The position numbers and the translations under genes are program-made. From Actinomycetales bacterium (lineage in GTDB: Bacteria > Actinomycetota > Actinomycetes > Mycobacteriales > Micromonosporaceae): a DNA stretch of 64,000 nt. Location of the stretch: assembly GCA_002919305.1 (NCBI GenBank), contig PKFB01000064.1, positions 57,483 through 121,482 on the forward strand, in the 5' to 3' direction. This document shows positions 18,018-29,504 of the stretch, piece after piece. The notes below the pieces were generated by a model, which was not told where the DNA came from, made no database searches, and saw only the letters and a program-made list of their open reading frames with translations. Positions within the stretch are counted from its first letter, which is position 1, and the number at the start of each line of letters is the position of its first letter.

Positions 18018-18896
18018 TCACATCCCCTTGGGGTGCCAGACGGTCTTGGTCTCCACAAAGGCCGTCATCCGCTCCAGCCCGGGGTCAGCGCTCCAATCCA
18101 CAGGGCCCTGCGGCGGGCGTACCACCCGTTTGAGGTTCTCCGCCGCTGCCCGTTCCGCCTCCGCGGCCAGCTCTGGGTCGGTGACGCCGGTCAAATCGAT
18201 GGCGTTGACATCAAAGTGAGAGGCTAACCAGGGCAGCAGTTCAGAGACCCGGCCGGTCAACAGGTTCACCACCCCGCCGGGCAGGTCCGAGGTGGCCAGC
18301 ACCTCGGCGAACGTGACCGCAGGCAGGGGCCGCTCTTCGCTGGCCAGCAGCACGGCGGTGTTACCGGTGACGATCACCGGCGCCATGACGCTCACCAGCC
18401 CGAGCAAGCTCGACTCGGCGGGCGCCACCACGCCCACCACGCCCGTCGGTTCGGGGGTGGAGAGGTTGAAGTACGGCCCGGCGACCGGGTTGGCGTTCCC
18501 CAGTACCTGGGCGATTTTGTCGGCCCACCCGGCGTACCACACCCATCGATCCACGCTGGCGTCGACCACGGCGAGCGCCGCTGCCCGGTCCAGGCCTTCG
18601 GCCTCGGCGACCTCCGTCGCGAACTGATCGCGACGCCCTTCCAACATCTCGGCGATCCGGTAGAGGATCTGACCTCGGTTGTACGCGGTGCGGCCAGCCC
18701 AACCTGGGAAGGCCTTCCGCGCCGCCGCAACGGCGTCGCGGACATCCTTCCGGCTGGCCAGGACAGCGTTGGCCATCCAGGTGCCTTTCGCGGAGTACAC
18801 CGGATAGGACCGTCCCGACTCGCTGCGCGGGAAGGCGCCACCGACGTACAGCTTGTAGGTCTTGCGGACCGCCAGGCGGGATGTCTCAGACGGCAA
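18018..18896 (-). CDS. Truncated aldehyde-dehydrogenase-like protein without catalytic cysteine
   Basis: About 292 residues matching only the coenzyme-binding half of an aldehyde dehydrogenase: YKLYVGGAFPRSESGRSYPV, WYAGWADKIAQVLGN, GVVGVVAPAESSLLGL, GNTAVLLASEERPLPA and LPGGVVNLLTG. It stops after the Rossmann region, so the catalytic Cys/Glu domain is missing. The TTG start at 18896 has a GGAGG six bases upstream and overlaps the preceding dehydrogenase by 11 bases, indicating coupling. It is intact rather than decayed. The full-length/short pair resembles the two domains of ALDH16-type enzymes, split into two genes. A structural partner role is inferred. Confidence 0.85.
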   Translation of the reverse strand: MPSETSRLAVRKTYKLYVGGAFPRSESGRSYPVYSAKGTWMANAVLASRKDVRDAVAAARKAFPGWAGRTAYNRGQILYRIAEMLEGRRDQFATEVAEAEGLDRAAALAVVDASVDRWVWYAGWADKIAQVLGNANPVAGPYFNLSTPEPTGVVGVVAPAESSLLGLVSVMAPVIVTGNTAVLLASEERPLPAVTFAEVLATSDLPGGVVNLLTGRVSELLPWLASHFDVNAIDLTGVTDPELAAEAERAAAENLKRVVRPPQGPVDWSADPGLERMTAFVETKTVWHPKGM

Positions 18897-20319
18897 GGTA
18901 AGCCTCCAGTCCGTGGCGACCACCCTCGCGGCCGTAGCCGGACTCCTTGTACCCGCCGAACGGGCTCGACGGGTCGAACTTATTGAAGGTATTGGCCCAC
19001 ACCACGCCGGCCCGCAACCGGTCGGCCATCCACAGGATGCGCGATCCTTTCTCGGTCCAGATACCGGCGGACAGCCCGTAGGGCGTGTTGTTGGCCTTGG
19101 CCACCGCCTCCTCCGGGGTACGGAACGTCAACACCGACAACACCGGCCCGAAGATCTCCTCTCGGGCGATCCGGTGCGCCTGAGAGACCCCGGTGAACAC
19201 GGTGGGCGGGAACCAGAAGCCCCGGTCAGGCAGCGGGCACGGCGCTGACCAGCGCTCGGCCCCCTCCAGCTCTCCGATCTCCGACAGGGCCCGAATGCGT
19301 TCGAGTTGGGCGGCGGAGTTGATCGCACCGATGTCGGTGTTCTTATCCAGGGGATCGCCCAGACGCAGCAGAGAGATCCGACGTTTCAAGGCGGTCAGCA
19401 GCTCGTCATGGATCGACTCCTGAACGAGCAGCCGGGAACCGGCGCAGCAGACGTGCCCCTGGTTGAAGAAGATGCCGTTGACGATGCCCTCCACCGCCTG
19501 ATCCAGCGGCGCGTCGTCGAAGACGATGTTGGCGGCCTTGCCACCCAACTCCAAGGTCAGACGTTTGCGGGTACCCGCCGCCGCCCGCGCGATCTGGCGG
19601 CCTACCTCGGTGGAGCCGGTGAAGGCGATCTTGTCCACGTCCGGGTGCTCCACCAGGTGCCGGCCGGTCTCACCCGCGCCGGTGATGATGTTGACCACGC
19701 CGGGCGGCAGGTCCGCCTGCTGACAGATCTCCGCGAACACCAGGGCGGTCAGCGGGGTGGTCTCGGCGGGCTTGAGAACCACAGTGTTGCCGCAGGCCAG
19801 GGCAGGGGCGATCTTCCAGGCCAGCATCAGCAGCGGGAAGTTCCAGGGAATCACCTGGGCGGCCACCCCCAGCGGTCGGGGGTGAGGGCCGAAGCCGGCG
19901 TAGGAGAGTTTGTCGGCCCACCCGGCGTAGTAGAAGAAGTGCGCCGCGACCAAGGGGAGATCCACGTCGCGGGACTCCCGGATCGGCTTGCCGTTGTCGA
20001 TCGTCTCCAGGACCGCCAGTTCCCGGGAGCGCTCCTGGATGATCCGGGCGATCCGATACAGGTACTTGGCCCGTTCGGTGCCCGGCATCGTTCCCCACAC
20101 CGTTTGGTACGCCCGCCGGGCGGCCTCAACCGCCGCGGCCACATCGCGTGGACCAGCGGCGACCACCTCGGAGAGCACCTCCTCGGTGGCGGGATTGATC
20201 GTCTTGATGGTGTCGCCGTCGATGGAGTCGCGGAATTCACCGTCGATGAACAGCCCGTACGACGGGCGAATGTCCACGATGGACGTGGACTCCGGTGCCG
20301 GGGCGTACTCGAAAGTCAT
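18886..20319 (-). CDS. NAD(P)-dependent aldehyde dehydrogenase
   Basis: A 477-residue full-length enzyme: YAGWADKL, VIPWNFPLLMLAWKIAPAL, the coenzyme loop FTGSTEVGR, the general-base motif TLELGGKA and the catalytic Cys in FFNQGHVCCAGSR, followed by EEIFGPVLSV. ATG with GAGGA four bases upstream. It lies 6 bases after deoC, so it likely oxidises acetaldehyde released by deoxyribose-phosphate aldolase, making acetate and NADH. That substrate is inferred from context. Confidence 0.93.
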   Translation of the reverse strand: MTFEYAPAPESTSIVDIRPSYGLFIDGEFRDSIDGDTIKTINPATEEVLSEVVAAGPRDVAAAVEAARRAYQTVWGTMPGTERAKYLYRIARIIQERSRELAVLETIDNGKPIRESRDVDLPLVAAHFFYYAGWADKLSYAGFGPHPRPLGVAAQVIPWNFPLLMLAWKIAPALACGNTVVLKPAETTPLTALVFAEICQQADLPPGVVNIITGAGETGRHLVEHPDVDKIAFTGSTEVGRQIARAAAGTRKRLTLELGGKAANIVFDDAPLDQAVEGIVNGIFFNQGHVCCAGSRLLVQESIHDELLTALKRRISLLRLGDPLDKNTDIGAINSAAQLERIRALSEIGELEGAERWSAPCPLPDRGFWFPPTVFTGVSQAHRIAREEIFGPVLSVLTFRTPEEAVAKANNTPYGLSAGIWTEKGSRILWMADRLRAGVVWANTFNKFDPSSPFGGYKESGYGREGGRHGLEAYLAV

Positions 20320-20325
20320 CGGTCC

Positions 20326-21279
20326 TCAGTCCAGGGTGACGTAATCGTGGCCGCTGTAGTGCCCGGTGGCCAGCTTGGCCCGCTGCATCAGCAGATCGTT
20401 AAGCAGGCTGGAGGCGCCGAAACGGAACCACGCCGGATCCAACCAGTCAGGGCCGGCCGTCTCGTTGACCAGGACCAGGTACCGCAACGCGTCCTTGGCG
20501 GTCCGGATGCCTCCCGCGGGCTTGACACCCACCTGACGGCCCGTACGTTCCCGGAAATCCCGCACCGCTTCCAGCATCACCAAGGTCACCGGCAGGGTGG
20601 CGGCCGGCTGCACCTTTCCTGTTGAGGTCTTGATGAAGTCGGCGCCAGCGACCATGGCCAACCAGCTGGCGCGCCGCACGTTGTCGAGGGTCGCTAGCTC
20701 CCCGGTCTCCAGGATCACCTTCAGATGGGCGTTACCGCAGGCCTGCTTGACCGCGGCGATCTGGTCGAAGACCTCTGAGTAACGTCCGGCCAGGAAGGCG
20801 CCCCGATCGATCACCATGTCGATCTCGTCGGCGCCCGCGGCCACCGCCGCCCGGGTATCAGCGAGTTTGACTTCCAGTGGGGCCTGGCCCGACGGGAAAG
20901 CGGTCGCGACGCTGGCGACCTTGATACCGGTCCCAGCCAGGTACGCCGCGGCGGTGGACACCATGCTGGGATAGACACATACCGCCGCGACCTGAGGGCA
21001 ATGCGGGTCGGTGGGGTCCGGCCGTCGCGCCTTGGCGCACAGGGCCCGGACTTTCCCGGGGGTGTCAGCGCCCTCCAAGGTGGTCAGGTCGACCATCCGG
21101 ATCGCCAGGTCCAGCGCCCATGCCTTCGAGGTGGTCTTGATGGAACGGGTGGCGAGCATCGCGGCCCGCTGCTCGGCTCCGACCTGATCGACGCTGGGCA
21201 GGCCATGCAGCAGGGTCCGCCACGCCTCAGGCATGTTTACCAGGTCCGCCACCGCGGGCAGAGGCGTCGTGGCCGTCAT
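20326..21279 (-). CDS. deoC: Deoxyribose-phosphate aldolase
   Basis: Splits 2-deoxyribose 5-phosphate into glyceraldehyde 3-phosphate and acetaldehyde. About 317 residues, the longer class. Motifs: VAAVCVYPSMV, GADEIDMVIDRGAFLAG, KVILETGEL, the Schiff-base Lys in GADFIKTSTGK and the second catalytic Lys in VGVKPAGGIR. The ATG at 21279 is preferred over a GTG six codons earlier; neither has a clear ribosome site. First gene of a deoC - aldehyde dehydrogenase - truncated dehydrogenase operon, divergent from upp. Confidence 0.95.
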   Translation of the reverse strand: MTATTPLPAVADLVNMPEAWRTLLHGLPSVDQVGAEQRAAMLATRSIKTTSKAWALDLAIRMVDLTTLEGADTPGKVRALCAKARRPDPTDPHCPQVAAVCVYPSMVSTAAAYLAGTGIKVASVATAFPSGQAPLEVKLADTRAAVAAGADEIDMVIDRGAFLAGRYSEVFDQIAAVKQACGNAHLKVILETGELATLDNVRRASWLAMVAGADFIKTSTGKVQPAATLPVTLVMLEAVRDFRERTGRQVGVKPAGGIRTAKDALRYLVLVNETAGPDWLDPAWFRFGASSLLNDLLMQRAKLATGHYSGHDYVTLD

Positions 21280-21519
21280 ACCGGCGAGTTTACGCACGCT
21301 GGGGCACGTCTGGTGATCACCAGGAGGGGTACGGGCTTCAGACTCTCCTTTCTTTTAATTTCTCTCTTTCCGCGCTCCCGGGTCTGAGGGTGACCACCAC
21401 GGCATATGGGGCGGTATTCGGCGCGTCTCAGCCTGACTGTCACAGTCCGGCATCGCGTTCCGCAACGATCCACCGGGGCGGGCATCCGCGCCTTAGGCCT
21501 GACCAGTTAAGTTGCTGGC

Positions 21520-22152
21520 GTGGACGTACTCGTGGTGAATCATCCGCTGGCCGCCGCTCGTCTGACGACGCTGCGCGATGAGCGCAGCGATTCCGCTACT
21601 TTCCGGGCGACTCTTCATGAGCTGACCACATTATTGGTCTATGAGGCGACCCGGGACATCGCGGTCGAGGAGGTGGAGATCACCACGCCGGTGACGGCCA
21701 CCAAGGGGCAGCGGATCGCTAACCCGCCGCTACTGGTGCCGGTGCTCCGGGCCGGCCTGGGGATGGCTGATGCGGCGCTGCGCCTCCTGCCGGAGTCCTC
21801 CATGGGCTTTGTGGGCCTGGCACGCGATGAGCGGACCTTCCAGCCGCGTGCGTACATGGAATCGCTGCCGGAGAGCCTGGCCGACCGCCCAGTGATCGTG
21901 CTCGATCCGATGTTGGCCACCGGAGGCTCCCTGGAACACTGCTGCCGGGTGCTCGCCGAGCGTGGCTGCCAGGACATCACGGTGGTGTGTGTGCTCGCCG
22001 CACCGGAAGGGCTGCAGCGTCTGGAGAACAGTGGTCTGCCGCTGCGGGTCGTGACGGCGGCGGTGGACGAGGGGCTCAACGAGCACCGGTTCATCGTTCC
22101 TGGGCTCGGGGACGCCGGGGACCGACAGTTCGGTGGCATGCCGCGCTTCTGA
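21520..22152 (+). CDS. upp: Uracil phosphoribosyltransferase
   Basis: Makes UMP from uracil and PRPP. The 210-residue product shows [17 protein letters not shown], the PRPP loop [13 protein letters not shown] and a C-terminal [14 protein letters not shown]. The GTG start has no evident ribosome site, so the mRNA may be leaderless. It is divergent from deoC, and its 3' end faces the FGGY kinase with a 68-base gap and no strong hairpin. Confidence 0.95.
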   Translation: MDVLVVNHPLAAARLTTLRDERSDSATFRATLHELTTLLVYEATRDIAVEEVEITTPVTATKGQRIANPPLLVPVLRAGLGMADAALRLLPESSMGFVGLARDERTFQPRAYMESLPESLADRPVIVLDPMLATGGSLEHCCRVLAERGCQDITVVCVLAAPEGLQRLENSGLPLRVVTAAVDEGLNEHRFIVPGLGDAGDRQFGGMPRF

Positions 22153-22220
22153 AAGCGGCCGCTGGAGGCGAGAGCGGCTGCTGAAAGCGGTAGCGGCTTT
22201 GCAAGGGCAAGGGGTGCCGG

Positions 22221-23639
22221 TCAGTCCCAGGAACGCTCGCCCTGCAACGAGATGATCCTGTCGCGTACTGCCCAGTGCCGCTGAGCTGCTGTCGCCATGG
22301 CCGCCACCTCCCTCTCGGGGACCGTGACCTCCTCTAGGCGGGGTGGACTGTCGATCCCGGTCGCCAGCGCCGCCGCGCCGCGGGCGCCCACCTCGGCGTC
22401 TAGACACCGCAGCGCGGTCCCACCGAGGGCCGCGGTGAGCCGCCGCGTGAACCACGCCGACGCCGCCACCGCGCCCCCGCCCAGCACCGGTGTCACCTGT
22501 GCGGAGGGGGCCAGGGAACGCGCCGCACCGCTGATCTCATGGCACACCCCCTCCAAGGTGGCGGCGACCACCTCGGTCGGCCCGGTGGACAACTTCAGGC
22601 CGTGCAGCGTCCCCACATCGGTCAACGGCAGCGGTGGGCGGTGCCCGGCGTGATAGGGCAGGCAGACCACCCCATGCTCCCCGGGCCGCAGGCGCGACAG
22701 GGCCGCTTCGGAGGCCTCCTGGTCACCCACCAGACGGCTCACCCACTCGTACAACGCCCCGCCCGCTGAGAAGGCGGCTCCCAGAACGCTGCGCTGGGAG
22801 TCCACGCGGTAGCGCCAGATCGATGGCGCGGGATCAGGAGCCCCAGGGGTGACCAGCCGGACCGCTGCGGAGGTGCCCACCGTCACCGACAACCGATCCG
22901 GTCCCCAGCAGCCGCTTCCTACCGCGCTGGCCGCTCCATCCCCGATCGGGGCCGCCCAGCGCGTCTGGGCCAGGTCAGGCCATCGGCGGGCGAATTGTGG
23001 GGTGAGCCGGCCACGCCAGTCGTCGGGCACCAGCGGGGGAAGCATGTCCTCGGTGACCCCCGCCAGGTCCAGCGCCTCCGCGTCCCACCGGCAGGTGCGG
23101 GTGTCCAAGACGCCGGTTCCCGAAGCCGAGGACACCGACACCCCCAACTCTCCAAGCAACCGCAGGGTCAGGTACTCCGGCAGCCCAATCCAGCGGCGGG
23201 CCCGCACCCCACGCCCCACCAGCCAGCCGATCTTGACCGGCCAGTAGAACGGGTGCCACCAGGTTCCGGTACGCCGGTGGAACGCCTCATCGTCGTGCGG
23301 GCCGACGCGCACGGCCTGGGCCCGAAGGTCCATCCAGGACAGTCCAGGGCCAGCGGGCCGGTCATGCTCATCCAACGGAACCAGCGAATGCCACTGGGAG
23401 GAGGCCGCGGCGGTGTGGACACCCGCCAGATGCCCCGCCGCCGACAGGTCATCGAGGCATTCACAGACCGCCTCTACGTAGCGGTCCGCGTCCAACTCCG
23501 CTGCTCCCGTCGCGTCCTGCCGCAGCGCCACCCGTCGACGGCTGACCGCGCCGGGGAGCGGATGGAGCTGTTCGTCAAGCACCGTGGCGCGCACCGAGGA
23601 GGAGCCAAGGTCGAAAGCCAGGATCGCCACGTCACACAC
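22221..23639 (-). CDS. FGGY-family carbohydrate kinase (gluconokinase/xylulokinase-like)
   Basis: Sugar kinase of about 472 residues. ILAFDLGSSSVRATVLD at the N-terminus binds phosphate. SWMDLRAQA holds the likely catalytic Asp. Further motifs are VTVGTSAAVR in the second domain and the ATP-site motif VLGGGAVAASAWF. The GTG start overlaps the mutase stop by 8 bases (gtgtgtga), with a second GTG 9 bases downstream. Overlap with the phosphomutase suggests that the two act on one sugar or sugar phosphate. The exact substrate is not readable. Confidence 0.85.
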   Translation of the reverse strand: MCDVAILAFDLGSSSVRATVLDEQLHPLPGAVSRRRVALRQDATGAAELDADRYVEAVCECLDDLSAAGHLAGVHTAAASSQWHSLVPLDEHDRPAGPGLSWMDLRAQAVRVGPHDDEAFHRRTGTWWHPFYWPVKIGWLVGRGVRARRWIGLPEYLTLRLLGELGVSVSSASGTGVLDTRTCRWDAEALDLAGVTEDMLPPLVPDDWRGRLTPQFARRWPDLAQTRWAAPIGDGAASAVGSGCWGPDRLSVTVGTSAAVRLVTPGAPDPAPSIWRYRVDSQRSVLGAAFSAGGALYEWVSRLVGDQEASEAALSRLRPGEHGVVCLPYHAGHRPPLPLTDVGTLHGLKLSTGPTEVVAATLEGVCHEISGAARSLAPSAQVTPVLGGGAVAASAWFTRRLTAALGGTALRCLDAEVGARGAAALATGIDSPPRLEEVTVPEREVAAMATAAQRHWAVRDRIISLQGERSWD

Positions 23640-25299
23640 CCAAGATCGTGGAGATGTCAGCCCGGAGCGCCTCCAACCCGGCGCGAGCAGCGGTTTCCGC
23701 GGCGGGGAGGGAGTCCGTCACCGGCTCCACCACCTCCAGGTACACCTTGAGCTTGGGTTCGGTGCCTGAGGGGCGGACCACCACTCTGGAGTGCTCTGTA
23801 CGCAGAATGACCACGTCGGCCTCGGGCAGCAGATCGCGGGTCTCGGTGACCGGGTGACCACCCAAAGTGGACACTGAGGTCGCGCGCAGCCGCGCCATCG
23901 CCTGACTGATCACAGACAGGTCAGCGACCCGGACCGACGCCTGATCCGTGGCGTACAGCCCGTACCGGGTGGCCAGCTCCGCCAACCGGTCCAGAAGGGT
24001 CTGGCCATCCCGCGCCAGCTCGGCGGCCAACTCGGCGACGGTGAGCGCGGCGGTGATGCCGTCCTTATCACGGACGTGCCACGGCGCCACGCAATACCCC
24101 AGCGCCTCCTCGTATCCGAACGTCAGATCGTCCCCGGCCCGCACGATCCACTTAAAACCGGTTAACGTCTCCCCGTAGGGCAAACCACGATCAGCGCACA
24201 TCGCGCGAAGCAGAGACGAGGAGACGATCGTGGTGGTGTACCGGCCGGTCCGGCCGCGCCGCATCAGGTGATCAGCGAGCAGAACCCCCACCTCGTCCCC
24301 GCGTAACAAGCGCCAACCAGTCGGGGTAGCCGGGTCGCCTCGGCGAGGATCAGGCACCGCCACCGCACAGCGGTCAGCGTCAGGGTCGTTGGCGATCGCC
24401 AGGTCCGCGCCGGATTCAGCGGCGGCCGCGATCACCGCGTCCATCGCGCCGGGTTCCTCGGGGTTAGGGAACGCGACCGTCGGGAAGTCGGGGTCCGGCT
24501 CCAGCTGAGAAGCCACCGTCACCGGCATACCGAAGCCAGCACGCTCGAACGCGGCGAGCGCGGTCGCCGCACCCACCCCGTGCAGGGGGGTGTACGCCAG
24601 GCGGATATCCCGGGGCCCGTCGGGGTCCACCACCGCCACCGCACCGTCCAGATAGGACTCCACGATGGACTCATCCACCACCTCAGGCGGCGGACCGAGC
24701 GGAACCGTACGCAGGGCGCCCACAGCGCGGATCGCCGCCTCGATCTGGCGGTCCGCCGGCGGCACAATCTGAGCCCCGGCGCCCGTATCACCACCCAGCC
24801 GTGCCCCTAGGTACACCTTGTACCCGTTATCGGCGGGCGGGTTGTGGCTTGCGGTGACCATGACACCGGCCACGGCCTCCAACGCGCGTACCGCGTACGC
24901 CAGGACCGGGGTGGGAAGCGGACGCGGAAGTAGCAGCGCACGCCGGCCAGCCCCGGTCACCACCCGGGCAGCCTCGGCCGCAAAAGCCGCCGATCCGTGC
25001 CGCGCGTCATAGCCGATTACCACCGGCCCGTCGGCTCCCTGGTCGGCGAGCCAGGCCACCAACCCGGCGGTCGCCCCACGGACCACCGCGAGGTTCATCC
25101 CGTTGGGACCGGCGCGTACCGGACCGCGCAGCCCGGCCGTGCCGAAGGTGAGCGGCCCGGCGAACCGGTCGGCCAGCTCTGACGCCGTGCCGGGCAAGCC
25201 GTCGAGAACGGCGCGCAGCTCGGCGCGAGTCGCCGGGTCCGGGTCGTCGTCCAGCCAGGCCAGCGCCCGCTGTCGTAGTGCCTCGATGTCGACCTCCAC
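23632..25299 (-). CDS. Phosphohexomutase/phosphopentomutase (alpha-D-phosphohexomutase family)
   Basis: About 555 residues with all four family motifs: the phosphoserine loop VMVTASHNPPADNG, the Mg loop ANDPDADRCAV, the sugar loop FGYEEALGYCV and the phosphate loop RPSGTEPKLKVYL. FGTAGLRG at the N-terminus is typical of the PGM2-like branch that includes phosphopentomutases. The GTG at 25299 is chosen because family homology begins at VEVDIEALRQRA; the frame is open 20 codons further. With deoC nearby, interconversion of (deoxy)ribose 1- and 5-phosphate is plausible, but a hexose role is not excluded. Confidence 0.9.
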   Translation of the reverse strand: MEVDIEALRQRALAWLDDDPDPATRAELRAVLDGLPGTASELADRFAGPLTFGTAGLRGPVRAGPNGMNLAVVRGATAGLVAWLADQGADGPVVIGYDARHGSAAFAAEAARVVTGAGRRALLLPRPLPTPVLAYAVRALEAVAGVMVTASHNPPADNGYKVYLGARLGGDTGAGAQIVPPADRQIEAAIRAVGALRTVPLGPPPEVVDESIVESYLDGAVAVVDPDGPRDIRLAYTPLHGVGAATALAAFERAGFGMPVTVASQLEPDPDFPTVAFPNPEEPGAMDAVIAAAAESGADLAIANDPDADRCAVAVPDPRRGDPATPTGWRLLRGDEVGVLLADHLMRRGRTGRYTTTIVSSSLLRAMCADRGLPYGETLTGFKWIVRAGDDLTFGYEEALGYCVAPWHVRDKDGITAALTVAELAAELARDGQTLLDRLAELATRYGLYATDQASVRVADLSVISQAMARLRATSVSTLGGHPVTETRDLLPEADVVILRTEHSRVVVRPSGTEPKLKVYLEVVEPVTDSLPAAETAARAGLEALRADISTILGV

Positions 25300-25471
25300 G
25301 CCGTCATGCTGGCACAACCTTCCCGCAACGGCGTTGTGAGGGAGAGAAACCGTGATCATTTAACGGTGCCGTCGGCGGCGTGATCGACGGTGACGCCCTA
25401 ATGACACCATCGCCGGCCCCGCCAACAGGCAGGACCGGCGACCATGGTGAAGGGATCTCGACCCAGGGGTC

Positions 25472-27397
25472 TCAGGTGAGCTGGAAGGAATCAACCGCCG
25501 CCTGGAAGACAGGCAGGCTGTCGACGAAGAGCTCTTCGGGAACCGACAGGTAAACCTGGAAGGCCGTGCCGTCCACCACGATCACACGCCAGATGGCGTG
25601 CCGCGGTTGGTTGGTTTGAGTGCTGGTCGCGGTGTACTCCAGTTCGGCGGCCTCCCGACCAGCCATGGTGGCGTCCCGTAACTCCACCCGCTCGTAATCG
25701 GTGAGGCTGCAACACCCCTCTTCGAAGCGGCGCTCAGCGCCCTCCAGCAGGTCACGCGGCGTGGTGCCGGATGGCTCAATGTTGATCCGGAGCCAGGCTT
25801 GGTCATTGTCGGGGTTGTGGAAGTTCACCCAGGTGGTGTTCTCACCGCGGCGCTCCTCCCAGTCCACCGGGATCGCGACGCTCATACCCCGTTCGCTGAA
25901 GATCCTGGTCTCCAGTGGGGCTTCGGACACGACAGAGGAGGGGGAAGGCTGAGCCTCGGGCTCCTCTTCACCGCCACCGCCGAACCAGTTACCGCTGAAC
26001 GCCACAAGCAGTAACAGCACCACCACGACGGCGGCGGCGCCCAACAGCCACGGGCCACGGAAACGCCCCGGCGACGCGGATGTCACCACGTTGCCCGCCG
26101 CGTACCCCTGGTCCTCGTATCCGTAAGACTCGGCCGCGGGTGGATACCCGGTGGGTTGACCCGCTGGGGGCAGGGTGACGACACCCCGCGAAACCCCCGG
26201 GGTGGGAGTCGGGGCCGACGGAGCAGGAGCCGGGCTGGACGGGAACGGGGCCTGCGTCGGGTACAGCGCGGTGGCCTTGGGGGTTTGAGAGGGCGCTGAC
26301 GGTACACCGAACCCCGGTGGGGTCGCCGAGGCCTGGGGCGGTGCGGAGGTTGGCGCGACGGGGGGCGGCGTGGCCGGGAGCGGGGCGGTGGCTTCCTCAC
26401 GGCGTTGCTGCGGCTGCGACTTGAGCAGGATGGCGCGCAACGCCTCGCGGGTGCGTTCCACATCCCAGCGCTGGGCCGGGTCTTTCTGCAACAGGCCAAG
26501 CAGGACTGGAGCCAGCTCGCCGGCGTTCTGGGGACGCTCCGGCGGGTCGTTGACCACCGCCTGCATGGTCGCGAGGGCATCTCCCCGGTCAAAGGGGGGA
26601 CGCCCCTCGACGGCGGTGTACAGCGTCACGCCGAGGGAGAACAGGTCACTGGGGGGACCGAACTCCTTGCCGACCGCGCGTTCCGGCGAGATGTAATGGG
26701 GGGAGCCCAGCACCAGCCCAGGGCTGGTGATCTCCGAATCGGAGCGGCTCCGGGCCACCCCGAAGTCGGTGAGAATGCAGCGGCCGTCCGAGCAGATCAG
26801 CACGTTGCCGGGCTTGACGTCCCGGTGCAGAACACCGGCGGCGTGCGCGGCCTCTAAGGCGCCCAGGATCGCCAGTCCGATCTTGGCAGCGGCGCGTGGG
26901 CTGAGGGTGCCCTCGGTTTCGAGCACGTCAGCCAGGCTGCGGGCGTCAAGCAGCTCCATGACGATCCAGGGGCGCCCGTGGTCGGTCACCACGTCGTAGA
27001 CCCGGATCACCGAAGGATGCGACAGTCCGGCGGCGGCGCGAGCTTCCCGTAGGGTGCGAGCGGTTAAGTCATCCCGCTCATTGGGGGCCATCCCCGGCGG
27101 CAGGATGACTTCCTTGATCGCTACGTCTCGACGTAGGAGGCCGTCGTACGCGCGCCAGACCGTCCCCATGCCCCCGCTGCCGATGCGATCTACCAGCGTG
27201 TAGCGGCCGCCGATAACGGCACCGATCCCGCCACGCTGCTCGCCGGCGGCAGGGGGCCGTGACAGGTTCTGGGTGTTCTCATCGTGATCGCCGCGTTGCT
27301 GAGTGTCGCTGTGGTGAGCGGCGTCGGGTGCGGCGAAGCCGGAGGGTGGGATCATCGCCCGTCCCTGCCCGTTGGATGCCGGTGTATGGGTCGTCAC
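25472..27397 (-). CDS. Membrane-anchored Ser/Thr protein kinase (PknB-like)
   Basis: About 641 residues. A polar N-terminal extension of about 60 is followed by a kinase domain: GSGGMG loop (73-78), Lys95 in VAIKEV, HRDVKPGNV with Asp193, DFG at 211-213, and SPHYISPER. A Pro-rich linker follows, then one membrane helix at about 450-468 (LLGAAAVVVVLLLLVAF) and an extracytoplasmic sensor domain of about 170 residues with a Cys-Cys pair. No PASTA repeats are visible, so the ligand is unlikely to be peptidoglycan as in PknB. Start uncertain: GTG 27397 (GGGA upstream) or ATG 27355 (AGGGA). Divergent from the mutase gene. Confidence 0.92.
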   Translation of the reverse strand: MTTHTPASNGQGRAMIPPSGFAAPDAAHHSDTQQRGDHDENTQNLSRPPAAGEQRGGIGAVIGGRYTLVDRIGSGGMGTVWRAYDGLLRRDVAIKEVILPPGMAPNERDDLTARTLREARAAAGLSHPSVIRVYDVVTDHGRPWIVMELLDARSLADVLETEGTLSPRAAAKIGLAILGALEAAHAAGVLHRDVKPGNVLICSDGRCILTDFGVARSRSDSEITSPGLVLGSPHYISPERAVGKEFGPPSDLFSLGVTLYTAVEGRPPFDRGDALATMQAVVNDPPERPQNAGELAPVLLGLLQKDPAQRWDVERTREALRAILLKSQPQQRREEATAPLPATPPPVAPTSAPPQASATPPGFGVPSAPSQTPKATALYPTQAPFPSSPAPAPSAPTPTPGVSRGVVTLPPAGQPTGYPPAAESYGYEDQGYAAGNVVTSASPGRFRGPWLLGAAAVVVVLLLLVAFSGNWFGGGGEEEPEAQPSPSSVVSEAPLETRIFSERGMSVAIPVDWEERRGENTTWVNFHNPDNDQAWLRINIEPSGTTPRDLLEGAERRFEEGCCSLTDYERVELRDATMAGREAAELEYTATSTQTNQPRHAIWRVIVVDGTAFQVYLSVPEELFVDSLPVFQAAVDSFQLT

Positions 27398-27501
27398 GCG
27401 GTTGTTCCCGTCTGTGTGCCCACTCGTCCCTTCGATAGTTGTCAACCTTAGAGGTTCTGAGAACAGGAATGGGCAGGGCAGCACGCCATACGATCAGTCG
27501 C

Positions 27502-29085
<1,584 letters not shown>

Positions 29086-29504
29086 TTTCATTTGACGGGG
29101 AGCCGGGACGTTGACTTCGCGCTTTTCCGACTTACCCCGGAAATCAAGAGGTTTCTGTCCTCGAAGCGTGACACTGTGTACGCGGGGTAATAACCTTCCA
29201 TGCCCCGTCCATGACAATCAGTGACGTTCCGGATCGCGGGTGTACCCCGCTGGCGGGAGTGGCCCGCGTGACCTACTCGAGGGTCGCGCGTTGAAGTGAG
29301 GTGGAGCCCTTGAGCTACCAGCAGCGTGGCGATCAAACCGCTCCCGCAATCATGGAACGTAGTCGCCGGACCTACGGAGAGCAACCAGGTGCTGAGAACG
29401 TCCCTGCACCGCTGTTGCACAGAGTTAACAGTGTCGGTATACCCTTTTCCGGGTCCGCTCCATCATCATCAACAACACTCCCTGATCGAGATCGAGACCT
29501 GATC
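29086..29504. other. Leader/promoter region of the M20 hydrolase gene
   Basis: About 420 bases after the mutase. A frame in phase with the hydrolase runs back to 29301 but has an unlike composition, so I treat it as non-coding. A short hairpin (gcggg-tgtac-cccgc, 29236-29250) and a good promoter at 29415-29443 are the only signals seen. Confidence 0.45.
29415..29443 (+). promoter_or_regulatory. Promoter of the M20 hydrolase gene
   Basis: TTGCAC (29415-29420), 17 bases, TATACC (29438-29443). Predicted start near 29450, which argues against translation from the upstream in-frame codons and for the GTG at 29505. Confidence 0.5.

Noticed and set aside
22153..22220. Possible terminator between upp and the FGGY kinase
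   Set aside because: Only a 5-bp stem (aaagc/gcttt) can be formed; too weak to call.
29301..29504. Upstream extension of the M20 hydrolase
   Set aside because: Contains a good -35/-10 promoter (29415-29443) and composition unlike the rest of the gene.
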